Of a stretch of 64,000 nt of DNA, positions 18,846 to 28,428 are shown in pieces (within the stretch, counting starts at the first letter, position 1; every line of letters starts with the position of its first letter). Under the pieces are notes generated by a model. The model was not told the DNA's origin, did no database searches, and saw only the letters and a program-made list of their open reading frames with translations. A program made the position numbers and the translations under genes. The stretch spans positions 372,001 through 436,000 of the forward strand of contig NZ_JAHRID010000002.1 in NCBI RefSeq assembly GCF_019100565.1, given 5' to 3'. This stretch comes from Arsukibacterium indicum (GTDB taxonomy: Bacteria > Pseudomonadota > Gammaproteobacteria > Enterobacterales > Alteromonadaceae).

Positions 18846-19631
18846 ATGCCAACCGCCTTATTGCAAACCTTTGCCAGCAAGCTGACACTGCATTTGCTGC
18901 TGTGCACCCTGTTGCTGCTTGCCAGCGACAACAGGGTGCAGGCGAAGGCCCTGCGGATCGCTGTACCTGATTATCCACCCTATACCTACGTGCAGGATAA
19001 ACAACTAACCGGAGAGGGGTTTCAGGCGTTTGACAGCATTATGGCTGAACTGGATGTTGAATACCGCGCTGAAATAGTCCCCCATTTTGGTCGCTCCATC
19101 CTTGATATGGAAAATAACCAACTGGATGCCATGTTACTGGCAACCGAGAGCCCCGAGCGAAGCCATCTGGCAGAATACTCTGAACCGTTGTTTTTTACCG
19201 ACTGGGCCTGGGTGTGGCTGACAAAGCGAGAAGATATCAATCCGGAAAATGAGCATTTTAAAGAGATTGCTGTTGTCTCAGCCCAGAAAAATAGCAATAT
19301 TTACCGCTGGTTAGCATTACAGGATTATCAAATCACTCCCGGAACCAGTGATGTCAGGGATTTGTTTAACCTGCTTGACCACGGCAGGGTTGACGCCATC
19401 ATGCTACCGGCTTTAACGGCGACCACACTAATTAATAACAACCAGCGTGACACAAAACAGTACAAGATCCGTAAGCATATCCAACTGCCCTATGGCATAT
19501 ACGTCAGCAAAGCTTATCTCGTCAATCATCCGGATTTTATGCAGAAATTAAATCAGGCTATCAAAAAATATAACGACGAAATAAAACAACCGGTTGCCAG
19601 AAAAACTGAAGTCGCCGCACCAAAAAACTAA
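18846..19631 (+). CDS. periplasmic solute-binding protein, family 3
   Basis: A 261-residue secreted protein with a signal peptide (hydrophobic core LTLHLLLCTLLLLASDN, cleaved after VQA). The body begins KALRIAVPDYPPYTYVQDKQLTGEGFQAFD, the hallmark of SBP_bac_3 amino-acid-binding proteins. No ABC permease or ATPase is nearby, so it may be an orphan receptor or work with a distant system; many Alteromonadales carry such solitary proteins. Its 3' end overlaps the convergent DUF924 gene by four bases. Confidence 0.85.
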   Translation: MPTALLQTFASKLTLHLLLCTLLLLASDNRVQAKALRIAVPDYPPYTYVQDKQLTGEGFQAFDSIMAELDVEYRAEIVPHFGRSILDMENNQLDAMLLATESPERSHLAEYSEPLFFTDWAWVWLTKREDINPENEHFKEIAVVSAQKNSNIYRWLALQDYQITPGTSDVRDLFNLLDHGRVDAIMLPALTATTLINNNQRDTKQYKIRKHIQLPYGIYVSKAYLVNHPDFMQKLNQAIKKYNDEIKQPVARKTEVAAPKN

Positions 19632-20164
19632 AAACCGGAGCCGGGCTGTTTTAAAAATTCCAGCTCCCCGGGTGTTGAGGTCCGGCCGAGAATGGCATTT
19701 CTGTGTGGATAGCGGCCAAAGCGCTCAATAATCACCTTATGTTTTAATTCAAACTGATAATTCGTATCCGGAGCATAATCTTTATACAATGCTTCTGCCA
19801 GTTGATGAATGGCAAGTGACTCACTATGCATATAAGGCAACAGTAAAAAGCTGCGCTCGTCAGGGGTAAGTTGCGCTAAAGCACCTGAGCTTACCGCTTC
19901 CTGTGCCAGCACCAGTGCCATTGGATCCTGCGCGAATGCCATCGGTTTATCCCGGTATATATTGCGGGAAAACTGGTCCAGCACAATTATTTCGGCCAGC
20001 CTGCCTTTTACGTCTTTACGCCATTGATAAAGCTCGCCCCGCGCCGCTTGTTGCAACACATCACCAAAGCGACGTGCAATTAACTGATCAAAGTTACTAT
20101 CTTTTGCCCACCACTGGCTGGGCTTAATTTCGCTGAACCAAAAATCTAACACCTGCTGATACAT
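19628..20164 (-). CDS. DUF924 family protein
   Basis: A 178-residue soluble helical protein. VLDFWFSEIKPSQWWAKD at the start, then LAEIIVLDQFSRNIYRD and the downstream FLLLPYMHSES are characteristic of DUF924, a TPR-like family without known function. It begins two bases after the acpH stop codon, so the pair is an operon. Confidence 0.88.
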   Translation of the reverse strand: MYQQVLDFWFSEIKPSQWWAKDSNFDQLIARRFGDVLQQAARGELYQWRKDVKGRLAEIIVLDQFSRNIYRDKPMAFAQDPMALVLAQEAVSSGALAQLTPDERSFLLLPYMHSESLAIHQLAEALYKDYAPDTNYQFELKHKVIIERFGRYPHRNAILGRTSTPGELEFLKQPGSGF

Positions 20165-20166
20165 TA

Positions 20167-20769
20167 TTATCCCCGTTTATCTGTCTGTTCTATTCCTAAT
20201 TGCAATATATGCCGTTGCAACTGCGGATAGAACTGTAAAAAGTCGTGCTCCAGTGCAGTATAGCGTGGCATGATTTCGGTGATAATTCCGCTGAAATTAT
20301 TAGCAAAGCGGATCCGGCCGGCAATATGATCCAACGCCTGGCCAAGCTGCGGTAACTGCTGGTAGCTGGCAAACCAGTCGTAACGGCTTACCCGTTGCAT
20401 AGTATCACGCATGGTTGCTGGCATCAGCGGCATGGCGCCATTAAGTTGTCCGTATAACTGAGCTTTATAATCCTCAAATGGCTGCGGGTAAAATTGCTGC
20501 CAGTGTCGGATTAAAAAGTGGTCAAACAACACGTCCAGCGCTACCGCAGCAAACCGCCGGCGCATTGGTGAAAACTCAGCTTTGGCAGCCTTAACAATGG
20601 GATGCGTGTCGGTGTAACGGTCTGTCGCCCGATGGTTGTAAAGGCCTGCTCTAACTGCCGGATGCAAATTATCGACATTGACCCCTTTACAGAAATCACC
20701 CAGCAGATTACCCACCAGTGAGTAGCGGGTTGGCTGGGCCAGCGCGGCATGGGCCAGATAATTCAACAC
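20167..20769 (-). CDS. acpH: ACP phosphodiesterase-like protein (AcpH family)
   Basis: A 200-residue protein of the AcpH/DUF479 family: start MLNYLAHAALA, then LVGNLLGDFCKG, HRATDRYTDTHP and LDVLFDHFLIRHW. The spaced His and Asp residues are the HD-like metal site. AcpH removes the 4'-phosphopantetheine group from acyl carrier protein, although in vivo this role is debated. Length equals the E. coli protein. It is the first gene of a two-gene operon with DUF924. Confidence 0.88.
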   Translation of the reverse strand: MLNYLAHAALAQPTRYSLVGNLLGDFCKGVNVDNLHPAVRAGLYNHRATDRYTDTHPIVKAAKAEFSPMRRRFAAVALDVLFDHFLIRHWQQFYPQPFEDYKAQLYGQLNGAMPLMPATMRDTMQRVSRYDWFASYQQLPQLGQALDHIAGRIRFANNFSGIITEIMPRYTALEHDFLQFYPQLQRHILQLGIEQTDKRG

Positions 20770-20863
20770 TTTCTCCTGCTATAAGGAAGCCATCAACAAC
20801 TAGGCTGTGGTTTCAGCTAATGGTACACTGCCCCGGCAATTTTATTAACCTGCAGAGAGAACA

Positions 20864-21289
20864 ATGCGTGTGCTTATCCGTTTATTTTTTCGTTTAGTCC
20901 GGCTCATTTTAACCCCTTTTATGCTGCTGGCAGAATGGCTTACCACGCCAAAAGCACCAGAGCGCAGCGCACAACAGCAAGCTGAGGTTGATGCCGCCTG
21001 TCAGCAACTAGCGTTATATCAGTTTTCTGCTTGTCCTTTCTGCATCAAAGTACGTAAAGAAATAGCCCGGCTGGGGCTGAATATTGAAAAACGTAATGCA
21101 CAGCATAACGCCGCGCATCGCAACGAGCTGCAAACGAAAGGTGGCCGGGTAAAAGTGCCTTGCCTGCGGATTTCTGCCCCGGCGCTACAAAATGAGCCAG
21201 AGGCGGAACAAAATGAGCAATGGCTATATGAATCTGACGATATAATCGGCTACCTGCGCCAGCAATTTACTCCCGACACCACAAGCTGA
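20864..21289 (+). CDS. membrane-anchored glutaredoxin-like protein
   Basis: A 141-residue protein with an N-terminal hydrophobic basic helix (MRVLIRLFFRLVRLILTPFMLLAEW) and a thioredoxin-fold domain with the redox motif CPFC (FSACPFCIKVRKEI) and the cis-Pro region VKVPCLRI. This is the glutaredoxin/GST-N type found widely in gammaproteobacteria. It may reduce membrane-proximal glutathione mixed disulfides. It ends seven bases before the stop codon of the convergent FIST gene. Confidence 0.85.
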   Translation: MRVLIRLFFRLVRLILTPFMLLAEWLTTPKAPERSAQQQAEVDAACQQLALYQFSACPFCIKVRKEIARLGLNIEKRNAQHNAAHRNELQTKGGRVKVPCLRISAPALQNEPEAEQNEQWLYESDDIIGYLRQQFTPDTTS

Positions 21290-21295
21290 TAAACA

Positions 21296-22546
21296 CTATC
21301 TGGTCAGGATAATCAACACACCGCTCCAGTCCAGGCCCCGGCTTTTGCCAGCCTGGGGGGCAATTTCCACTCCACAATAAAAACCCAGCAATGGAATTCG
21401 GGCATCATTTAACAGGTTTTGTACTTCTCTGGCTTCCTCCAGCCCTGCGATTGGCAGTGCAGCGTCAGTTGCCGGGGCCTGGTCAAATTGGGCAATACGG
21501 CCGGCACAATCCATGTAAAGGGCAAATAAAGGTTTCCTGCCATCCTGCTTTATTTTCTGAAGCAAGGCCTCGGTGCTGTTTCTTGCCGATGTTCGGCCCA
21601 GGGCAGGACTGCGACGCATTAACTGAATTTGTAATCCCTCATGCATATCAGGTTCAAACAGAATAAGCCCTTCATCATTTGGCAGCACCCCGCTTATCAG
21701 CCGGTTACTGTACTCATTATCCATACTTAAATCTGCCGCGGGATCAGCTGGTATCCCCAGACAAAGCTGGCTGACCGGCGAGTTACTGCGCCAGCTGTCA
21801 CTGCCAAAGGCCTGATCAATGACTTTAACGGCAGGTTTACCATCAAGAGTGTAGAGAAACTGGCCAAATATGCCGGTAATAGTATAACGCTGACTACTTA
21901 AAGGTTGACAGCCATGCATCACACCAATGTATGAGCGAATATTGCCACCAAACACCAGGGCACTGGCACTTTGCTGGGTAATACTCTTTCCACAAAATTG
22001 CTGGGTATGACTAAAACCGTGATCGCCCAGCAACCCGGCGCCAGCAATGGGCAATGGCTTGGGCAGTTTAAGTTCCAGTCCTCTGAGCAGGGGCGCAGAT
22101 GGGTTCATAACCGGGGCCGCATTCTCAGAGCCGGAGAATTTTACTGAATCATACAACAGCAACAATAAACTGGCATCTGACATGGTGGGCAGTGTTTCAG
22201 CTAACTGTTCGCCGGCTTTAAAGGGGCTGTTAAACAAGCCGGTTGCGACAGCCATCTGGCAGTAGTTATCTTCAAATTTCAGTACTGCAACCGCAGCCGG
22301 ATGCCCGCTATATGACAGGTGTTGATTGGTAATCACACCAATTGCGGACCCTCCAAAAATATTAACGTCCTGCCCCAATACTTCACGTAACCCCCGGTAA
22401 AAAGCCTGATGGTCCATTGTGCCACTGCAAAAAGCCAGCACTAAATCAGCATCATTAAAGACAGCCTGCGCTATTGCATGTTGTGCTGCTTGCTGGCCGG
22501 CAATAAATGCATTTTCACAGTTACTGTATCCTAATCCTACTTTCAT
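21296..22546 (-). CDS. FIST domain signalling protein
   Basis: A 416-residue soluble protein with a FIST N-terminal domain (DLVLAFCSGTMDHQAFYRGLRE, FGGSAIGVITN) and a FIST-C domain (AFGSDSWRSNSPVSQLCLGI through LLGFYCGVEIAP). FIST modules are predicted small-ligand sensors of F-box-like two-domain layout, often near chemotaxis or c-di-GMP proteins. No output domain is fused and no such partner is adjacent, so its role stays open. Confidence 0.83.
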   Translation of the reverse strand: MKVGLGYSNCENAFIAGQQAAQHAIAQAVFNDADLVLAFCSGTMDHQAFYRGLREVLGQDVNIFGGSAIGVITNQHLSYSGHPAAVAVLKFEDNYCQMAVATGLFNSPFKAGEQLAETLPTMSDASLLLLLYDSVKFSGSENAAPVMNPSAPLLRGLELKLPKPLPIAGAGLLGDHGFSHTQQFCGKSITQQSASALVFGGNIRSYIGVMHGCQPLSSQRYTITGIFGQFLYTLDGKPAVKVIDQAFGSDSWRSNSPVSQLCLGIPADPAADLSMDNEYSNRLISGVLPNDEGLILFEPDMHEGLQIQLMRRSPALGRTSARNSTEALLQKIKQDGRKPLFALYMDCAGRIAQFDQAPATDAALPIAGLEEAREVQNLLNDARIPLLGFYCGVEIAPQAGKSRGLDWSGVLIILTR

Positions 22547-22728
22547 AATCCCTCATACTGCCGACTAATGCACTCTTCCGTTCTGCTAACGAATATTACA
22601 CAGTATTTACTATTGCAGGAATACGTTAAATAACAAGATTTCAGGTTTTAAGCCTAACTTGATATAGTGAATCTATTCTGAACAGATAGTGTTTGTCTGA
22701 TGATTGTGATGAAGGTAAAGGTGAACAG

Positions 22729-24360
22729 ATGCGCTTAATTGTTGTGCTATTGTTGCTGGCCCTGAGCGGTTGTGTTGTGGCACCGGATACCGTAGAAAAG
22801 CAGGACATGCTGCCGCTGACAGGCGCCGAGCAACTGGCATTGGCAGAGCAGGCGGGCCAGCATCTGGTAAATTGGCCTGAGCAGCGCAGTAGCCGCCAGG
22901 AAGTTAATAACCGGCGCCTGTTTACCGGCTGGCAGGGTCAGGGCGTGTTACTCATTGATATGCAGCAGACACAATCAGCAACCATCGCTGTTAATGGCAA
23001 GCCGTTGCGACTAACCCGGCCAATGCATGGTACACCCTTTAAAATTGATATTTCAGCACTAACCCGTAATGGGCACAACCAGTTAAAGTTAGTGTCGATG
23101 CAACCTGCCACAGCAAAACTGACTATTGCCGTGCCCTACCCTGAACTTAATATGCAACAGGTTACTACTGCAGATCCGCAGCGCTTCAGTAAAGTAGACA
23201 AATTAATTAATGACGAAATTGCTGCCGGTTTCCCGGGTGCTGTTTTACTGGTTGTTAAAGATGGCCAGATTATTAAAGAAACCGCTTACGGCTATGCAAT
23301 GCGCTACCAGGCTGACGGTTCAGTGCATCCAGAACCAGAGTCCATGCAAACCAATACCTTGTTTGATATTGCATCTAATACCAAAATGTACGCCACCACC
23401 TATGCTGTGATGCAGCTGGTCAGCAGCGGCATGCTGGATATTAACCGTCCTTTGACTGAATATCTGCCGGAATACATTGGTGATGGCAGAGAGCAGCGAC
23501 TGGTCAGCGACTTGCTGTACCACACCAGTGGTTATGCGCCAGAGGTGCATTTCCACCGGCCCGATAACAGCAATGGTTCACTTTTTTATTCACTGAACAA
23601 AGCCTATACCGACCAGTTACTGCTGGCGCAGGTGCCGTTTGTCAGTGAACGGGCGAAAACCGCACGCTATAGTGATGTGAACTTTATGCTGCTGGGGCTG
23701 TTAATTGAGCGACTAACTGCCATGCCGCTGGATCGTTATTTAGAACAACACTTTTATCAGCCGCTTGGCCTGAATAATGTGCTGTTTACGCCGCTGCAAA
23801 AAGGGGTAGCGCCTGAAGGCATTGCCGCTACTGAACTGGATGGCAACAGCAGAGGTGGCCGGGTGAGTTTTCCCGCAAACCGCCAGGGGGTGCTGCGCGG
23901 CCAGGTTCATGATGAAAAAGCATTTCATGCACTGCAGGGCGTGGCCGGCCATGCCGGTTTATTCGCCACAGCCCGCGATCTGGCGGTGTTAATGAGTGTA
24001 GTGGCTCAACAAGGCGGCTATGGCTGGCAGCACTTTTTTAACCCGGCTGTGGTGCAGCAATTTACCCGGCCATCTGGCTATGACCACCGGTTTGGCCTTG
24101 GCTGGCGAACTGCCGCCGGTGGCGATTTAAACTGGCATTTTGGCGCTTATGCCAGTGACTATGCCTTTGGTCACACCGGCTGGACCGGCACCGCCACTGT
24201 GATAGACCCGGCCCACAATTTAATGGTGGTACTGCTGACCAACAAGAAACACAGCCCCATTACCGCCAACGGTGACAGCTATGAGTTCACTGGTGACAGT
24301 TTTGAAACCGGCCGTTATGGCAGCATTATGACCCTGATCTACGAGGCCGTGCTGCAATAG
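22729..24360 (+). CDS. yfeW: YfeW/PBP4B-like serine hydrolase lipoprotein with extra N-terminal domain
   Basis: A 543-residue lipoprotein (LLALSGC, Cys15). From about residue 150 on it resembles E. coli YfeW (PBP4B, a serine D,D-carboxypeptidase-like protein) almost block for block: LFDIASNTKMYAT (Ser216-x-x-Lys219), YSDVNFMLLG (Tyr314), TAMPLDRYLE, GQVHDEKAF, VAGHAGLFA and the KTG equivalent HTGWTG. The region at about 60-140 (VLLIDMQQ, VNGKPLRL, FKIDISALTRNGHNQLKL) looks like a jelly-roll carbohydrate-binding domain, as in GH2 enzymes, and is absent from E. coli YfeW. ATG 22729 is preferred over an upstream TTG because AAAGGTGA precedes it. It probably acts on peptidoglycan in the periplasm. 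Confidence 0.87.
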   Translation: MRLIVVLLLLALSGCVVAPDTVEKQDMLPLTGAEQLALAEQAGQHLVNWPEQRSSRQEVNNRRLFTGWQGQGVLLIDMQQTQSATIAVNGKPLRLTRPMHGTPFKIDISALTRNGHNQLKLVSMQPATAKLTIAVPYPELNMQQVTTADPQRFSKVDKLINDEIAAGFPGAVLLVVKDGQIIKETAYGYAMRYQADGSVHPEPESMQTNTLFDIASNTKMYATTYAVMQLVSSGMLDINRPLTEYLPEYIGDGREQRLVSDLLYHTSGYAPEVHFHRPDNSNGSLFYSLNKAYTDQLLLAQVPFVSERAKTARYSDVNFMLLGLLIERLTAMPLDRYLEQHFYQPLGLNNVLFTPLQKGVAPEGIAATELDGNSRGGRVSFPANRQGVLRGQVHDEKAFHALQGVAGHAGLFATARDLAVLMSVVAQQGGYGWQHFFNPAVVQQFTRPSGYDHRFGLGWRTAAGGDLNWHFGAYASDYAFGHTGWTGTATVIDPAHNLMVVLLTNKKHSPITANGDSYEFTGDSFETGRYGSIMTLIYEAVLQ

Positions 24361-24363
24361 CTG

Positions 24364-26154
24364 TTAACCAGCACTGTCGGCGTTTAAAAACTGTAACTGA
24401 GCCAACTGCTGATACAACGCACAGCTTTGCATCAGTTCACTGTGTTTTCCTGCCGCTATAACCTGGCCGCGGTCCAGCACCAGAATGCGATCGACATGCA
24501 GCACCGTACTCAGCCGGTGGGCAATAATTAGGGTGGTTTTGCCTTGCATCAGGTGCGCCAGTGCCTGTTTAACATCATGCTCGCTGGCAGCGTCCAGCGC
24601 GCTGGTGGCTTCATCCAGCAACAGTAGCGGCCTGTCGGCCAGAATTGCCCGGGCAATGGCAATCCGTTGTTTCTGGCCACCCGACAACCGCACCCCGCGC
24701 TCCCCCAGCTGGCTATGGTAACCATCAGCCAGCTGCTGAATAAAACCATCTGCTTCTGCTGCTTTACAGGCGTCAATAACCTGTTGCTCGCTGGCGCCGG
24801 GCCGGCCATAGCGGACATTCTCCAGCACACTGCAGCCAAAAATCACTGCATCCTGCGGAACCAGGGCAAATTGCGCTCGTAGTACCGCAGGATCAAGCAA
24901 GCTGATATCAACACCATCCAGTAAAATGCGGCCTGCAGGTAAATTATAAAAACGCAGTAATAACTGAAATATCGTGGTTTTGCCGGCGCCACTTGGTCCG
25001 ACTAATGCCACCCGCTCCCCCGGCTTAATATGCAGGTTAAGCTGATGCAGTACGGTTCGATCCGGTGACTGTGGATAGTAGAAACTGACATCGTCAAACA
25101 GCAAACTACCGGTTACCGGCTCGGTTAATGTCGCCGGTATCGACGGGGCAACAATCTCTACCGGCATTTCTGATAACTCTATTAACCGTTCAGTAGCCCC
25201 CGCTGCGCGCTGAATTTCGCCAATTACTTCACTAATGGTGGCAACCGCGCCAGCCACCACTACCGCATAAAACAGAAAAGCGGTAAGCTCTCCTGCGCTT
25301 ATTCTGCCTGCCACCACATCCAGCGCTCCAGCCCATCCTACCAGGGTAACCGCACTGATACTCAGCAACATGACCACGCCAATTAACAAGGCCCGGTAAA
25401 AAATGCGGTGTTTTGCTGCCGCCATCACCTGTTCAATTTTGCTGGCAAACACCTGCTGGTCAAGGGTTTCATGGCCATACGCCTGCACGGTGTGAATTTC
25501 GTGCAGGCTTTCATCTACATGGGCACCAATATCAGCCAGCCGGTCCTGACTGGCCCGTGCCATACGTCGCACCCGCCGTCCCAGAACAAAAATAGGCACC
25601 AGCACCAACGGTACCGCTATTAACACTAATCCAGTCATTTTCAGGCTGGTAAAAGCCATCATCAGCACACCACCAATTGCCGTTACAGCCGATCGCAGTG
25701 CCATTGAAAAGCTGGAACCAACCACGGTTTGCAGAACCGTGGTATCGGCAGTAAAGCGGGAGATCACTTCACCGGTGCGGGTTTCACTGTAAAAGGCCGG
25801 AGACAACTGTAACATGTGCCGGTACACATGATTGCGAATATCGGCGCTAACCCGTTCGCCCAGCCAGGTCATCAGATAAAAACGGCAGAATACCGCTGTT
25901 GCACTGACCAAGGTGATCAGTAAGATCATCAGAATAATGTTATTCAGCCGGGCCGTGTCGCCAGCAGCAAACCCCTGATCAACCAGTAAACGCACCCCCT
26001 GCCCCAGTGCCAGCCACGCCAGAGAACCTATCAGTAAAAACAACATAGCGGCGGCCACCCGCCAGCGATAAGGAGTTAAAAACCGGCCGAGCCACGGCAA
26101 CACGGCTGTGGCCAGCTTTTGGGAATTGTGGCTGCTATCAGCTATTTTCTGCAA
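24364..26154 (-). CDS. ABC exporter, fused permease-ATPase (ABCB/MsbA type)
   Basis: A 596-residue half-transporter. Six membrane helices fill residues 25-315. The nucleotide-binding domain follows with Walker A (GPSGAGKTT), Q-loop (VPQDAVIF), signature LSGGQKQR, Walker B LLLLDEATSALD and the H-loop AHRLS. It works as a homodimer exporting lipids, peptides or drugs; the substrate cannot be read from sequence. No periplasmic adaptor or outer-membrane gene is adjacent. It converges on the YfeW-like gene with four bases between stops. Confidence 0.9.
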   Translation of the reverse strand: MQKIADSSHNSQKLATAVLPWLGRFLTPYRWRVAAAMLFLLIGSLAWLALGQGVRLLVDQGFAAGDTARLNNIILMILLITLVSATAVFCRFYLMTWLGERVSADIRNHVYRHMLQLSPAFYSETRTGEVISRFTADTTVLQTVVGSSFSMALRSAVTAIGGVLMMAFTSLKMTGLVLIAVPLVLVPIFVLGRRVRRMARASQDRLADIGAHVDESLHEIHTVQAYGHETLDQQVFASKIEQVMAAAKHRIFYRALLIGVVMLLSISAVTLVGWAGALDVVAGRISAGELTAFLFYAVVVAGAVATISEVIGEIQRAAGATERLIELSEMPVEIVAPSIPATLTEPVTGSLLFDDVSFYYPQSPDRTVLHQLNLHIKPGERVALVGPSGAGKTTIFQLLLRFYNLPAGRILLDGVDISLLDPAVLRAQFALVPQDAVIFGCSVLENVRYGRPGASEQQVIDACKAAEADGFIQQLADGYHSQLGERGVRLSGGQKQRIAIARAILADRPLLLLDEATSALDAASEHDVKQALAHLMQGKTTLIIAHRLSTVLHVDRILVLDRGQVIAAGKHSELMQSCALYQQLAQLQFLNADSAG

Positions 26155-26287
26155 TGGAATTTTCCTGTTTCAGGGTTATTTGACTCAGGTTTATCATACT
26201 TGATTAACCCTGGCAGATGTAGCTACGCAATTTGACCAGATTGCTATATTATGCGCCAGCCAATTTCGCTGCTGCCAGCATGCCACT

Positions 26288-27040
26288 ATGATATCAACCA
26301 ATGCGTTATATACCGATTTATCGGAGTACTATGATTTAATGTGCCGTGATATCAATTATCTGGCACAAAGTAGCGCTGTGCACCGGCTGCACAGAATGCT
26401 GGGCAACAGCAGTTACTATCATCTTGACTTAGCCTGTGGCACCGGGTCCCATATCCGCCATTTTCTCGATTTGGGTTACCAGTGCTCTGGCCTGGATCTT
26501 AATCAGCCGATGCTGGAGCTGGCCCGGGCACGCTGCCCCCAAGCGCACTTTATTTTACAAAATATGTGCCATTTCACGCTGGATAAGCAGGTTGATCTTA
26601 TTACCTGTTTTTTATACTCAGTTCATTACAGTGGAAGTATCAATTCGTTACAACAGTGCATTGCCAGCGTATTTCAGGCGCTGACTGCAGGCGGACTCTT
26701 TGTATTTAATGCCGTGAATAAAAATACTATCTGCAATCAGTCTGCCGTGCGTCATAGTACCCAGCTCGACAACAGCCATTTTGTATTTGAATCAGGCTGG
26801 CATTACAGTGGCGAGGGTGAGCAGCAAGCCCTTAAGCTTAGCATTGCCAGAACCAGCGCCGATATTACTCAGGTCTGGCAGGATCAGCATCCTATGGTAG
26901 CCGTCAGCTTTGCCGAGCTGCAGGCGCTGCTATGCCCCTACTTTGAGGTACATATACTGGCGCACGATTACGACAAAATTACCCCCTGGGACACCGCAGC
27001 AGGCAATGCCTTGTTTGCCTGTGTTAAGCGTGGTAACTGA
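26288..27040 (+). CDS. class I SAM-dependent methyltransferase
   Basis: A 250-residue soluble enzyme. Motif I is HLDLACGTGSHIRHF (47-60), motif II CSGLDLNQPMLELAR and motif III about VDLITCFLYSVHY. The substrate cannot be told. No clear ribosome site precedes the ATG. It stands alone between the divergent exporter and an AT-rich spacer. Confidence 0.85.
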   Translation: MISTNALYTDLSEYYDLMCRDINYLAQSSAVHRLHRMLGNSSYYHLDLACGTGSHIRHFLDLGYQCSGLDLNQPMLELARARCPQAHFILQNMCHFTLDKQVDLITCFLYSVHYSGSINSLQQCIASVFQALTAGGLFVFNAVNKNTICNQSAVRHSTQLDNSHFVFESGWHYSGEGEQQALKLSIARTSADITQVWQDQHPMVAVSFAELQALLCPYFEVHILAHDYDKITPWDTAAGNALFACVKRGN

Positions 27041-27338
27041 ATAGCTTATATCAGCAGATTGATCTTGCTCAGCGCCTGGGCATGGAGCAATGAACTCATA
27101 ATTAAAGCTAGCTGCAAAACCTCCAATTGCAATATGCCTTGCTAATATAAAACTTACTTATTTATTAATCCTCATTTTCGCTATATTAACTAAGCTAATT
27201 ATTTAACATTCAGTCTGTTATATTCATTTTTGTTGTTTTATTCTCGACAAACTAAAGTACTTTTATTCAATATTATAACTTTGTTGGCAAGCGGCTTAAG
27301 CTGACAGTATTTACCACAACTCAGTAGGGTATATAGCA
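27041..27338. other. AT-rich intergenic spacer
   Basis: About 300 bases without a coding frame, clearly richer in A and T than the neighbours, especially 27130-27290. It presumably contains the promoter of the propeller gene at 27339. No clear repeat, terminator or RNA was recognised. Confidence 0.5.
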
Positions 27339-28193
27339 ATGAAAAAATGGCTAAAATCTGGAACTCTGTTAACCCTTTTATTATCTGCCGGGCTACACGT
27401 CAGCGCCTCCCCTAAGCTGGAACTATTGTGGCAAAGCGACGGTTTTAGGGTGCCGGAATCGGTGCTGGTTCATCAGCAACAGCAAGACAAGTTTCTGTTT
27501 GTATCTGAAATTGACGGTGCCGGCAATGCTGCTGATGGCGAAGGCGGCATAGCGCTGTTAAATACCGATGGCAGTATGCGCGTGCAGAACTGGTTACGCG
27601 GCTTGCATGCGCCAAAAGGAATGGCACAGTTTAACGGTAAACTGTATGTCGCTGATCTGACCGAATTGGTTATTATTGATATCGAAAGCGCAACCGTAAC
27701 GGCAAAAATTCAGGCGCCGGGTGCAGTATTTCTGAATGATGTAACAGTTGATGATAACGGCGTGGTGTATGTTTCTGATACCCGCAAAAATGTTGTTTAT
27801 CGATATAAAGACGGCACTATCAGCATCTGGCTAAAGGATATTGTTGCAGCTAACGGCTTAAAAGCTATCGGTAACGAACTGTATATTGCTGCTGCAGATC
27901 TGCTGCTAAAAGCAAGCAAAAGTGGCGAAATTACGCAAATAGCCAAAGGCTTCGCCGAACGGGCGGACGGCCTGGAACCGGTGAGCAATGGTGACTTTAT
28001 CGTCAGCTGCTGGGCTGGCATTATTTACTATGTTAAAGCCGATGGCAGCATGACAACATTATTAGACACCCGCCAGCAAAAACTCAACACCGCTGATATT
28101 GGCTGGGATCCACAAAACCAGATCCTGTTCGTCCCCACTTTTGCTGGCAACTCTGTTGCCGCCTACCGGCTAACCGGCCTGGCGGCTGACTAG
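27339..28193 (+). CDS. exported SMP-30/NHL-like beta-propeller protein
   Basis: A 284-residue protein with a signal peptide (TLLTLLLSAGLHVSASP). The rest is a chain of short blades such as GKLYVADLTELVIIDIES, VTVDDNGVVYVSDTRKNVVYRYKDG and GNELYIAAADLLLKASKSGEI, typical of six-bladed SMP-30/gluconolactonase propellers. Family members bind divalent metal or hydrolyse lactones, but activity here is unproven. The gene lies 235 bases upstream of another propeller protein on the same strand. Confidence 0.78.
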   Translation: MKKWLKSGTLLTLLLSAGLHVSASPKLELLWQSDGFRVPESVLVHQQQQDKFLFVSEIDGAGNAADGEGGIALLNTDGSMRVQNWLRGLHAPKGMAQFNGKLYVADLTELVIIDIESATVTAKIQAPGAVFLNDVTVDDNGVVYVSDTRKNVVYRYKDGTISIWLKDIVAANGLKAIGNELYIAAADLLLKASKSGEITQIAKGFAERADGLEPVSNGDFIVSCWAGIIYYVKADGSMTTLLDTRQQKLNTADIGWDPQNQILFVPTFAGNSVAAYRLTGLAAD

Positions 28194-28428
28194 AGTAATC
28201 TATTTGTCGTTGTTGCCGGAGCAGTTCGCTGCACCGGTAGCTTTTTCCATTTCTGAGCCAAAACGCTACATAGCCCTGCAAATAACTGCGAAAATGTTTC
28301 TGTTTTGCTGCATCCAGTTGCGCTAGTCAGTCGTTGCTTGCAGTGGAGGTGAGCATTTTATGCTGTATCAGGTTCAGGCTGTCGACCTGCTGTTCGCCAA
28401 ACACAGTTGATTAAGCAAGGAAAATACT

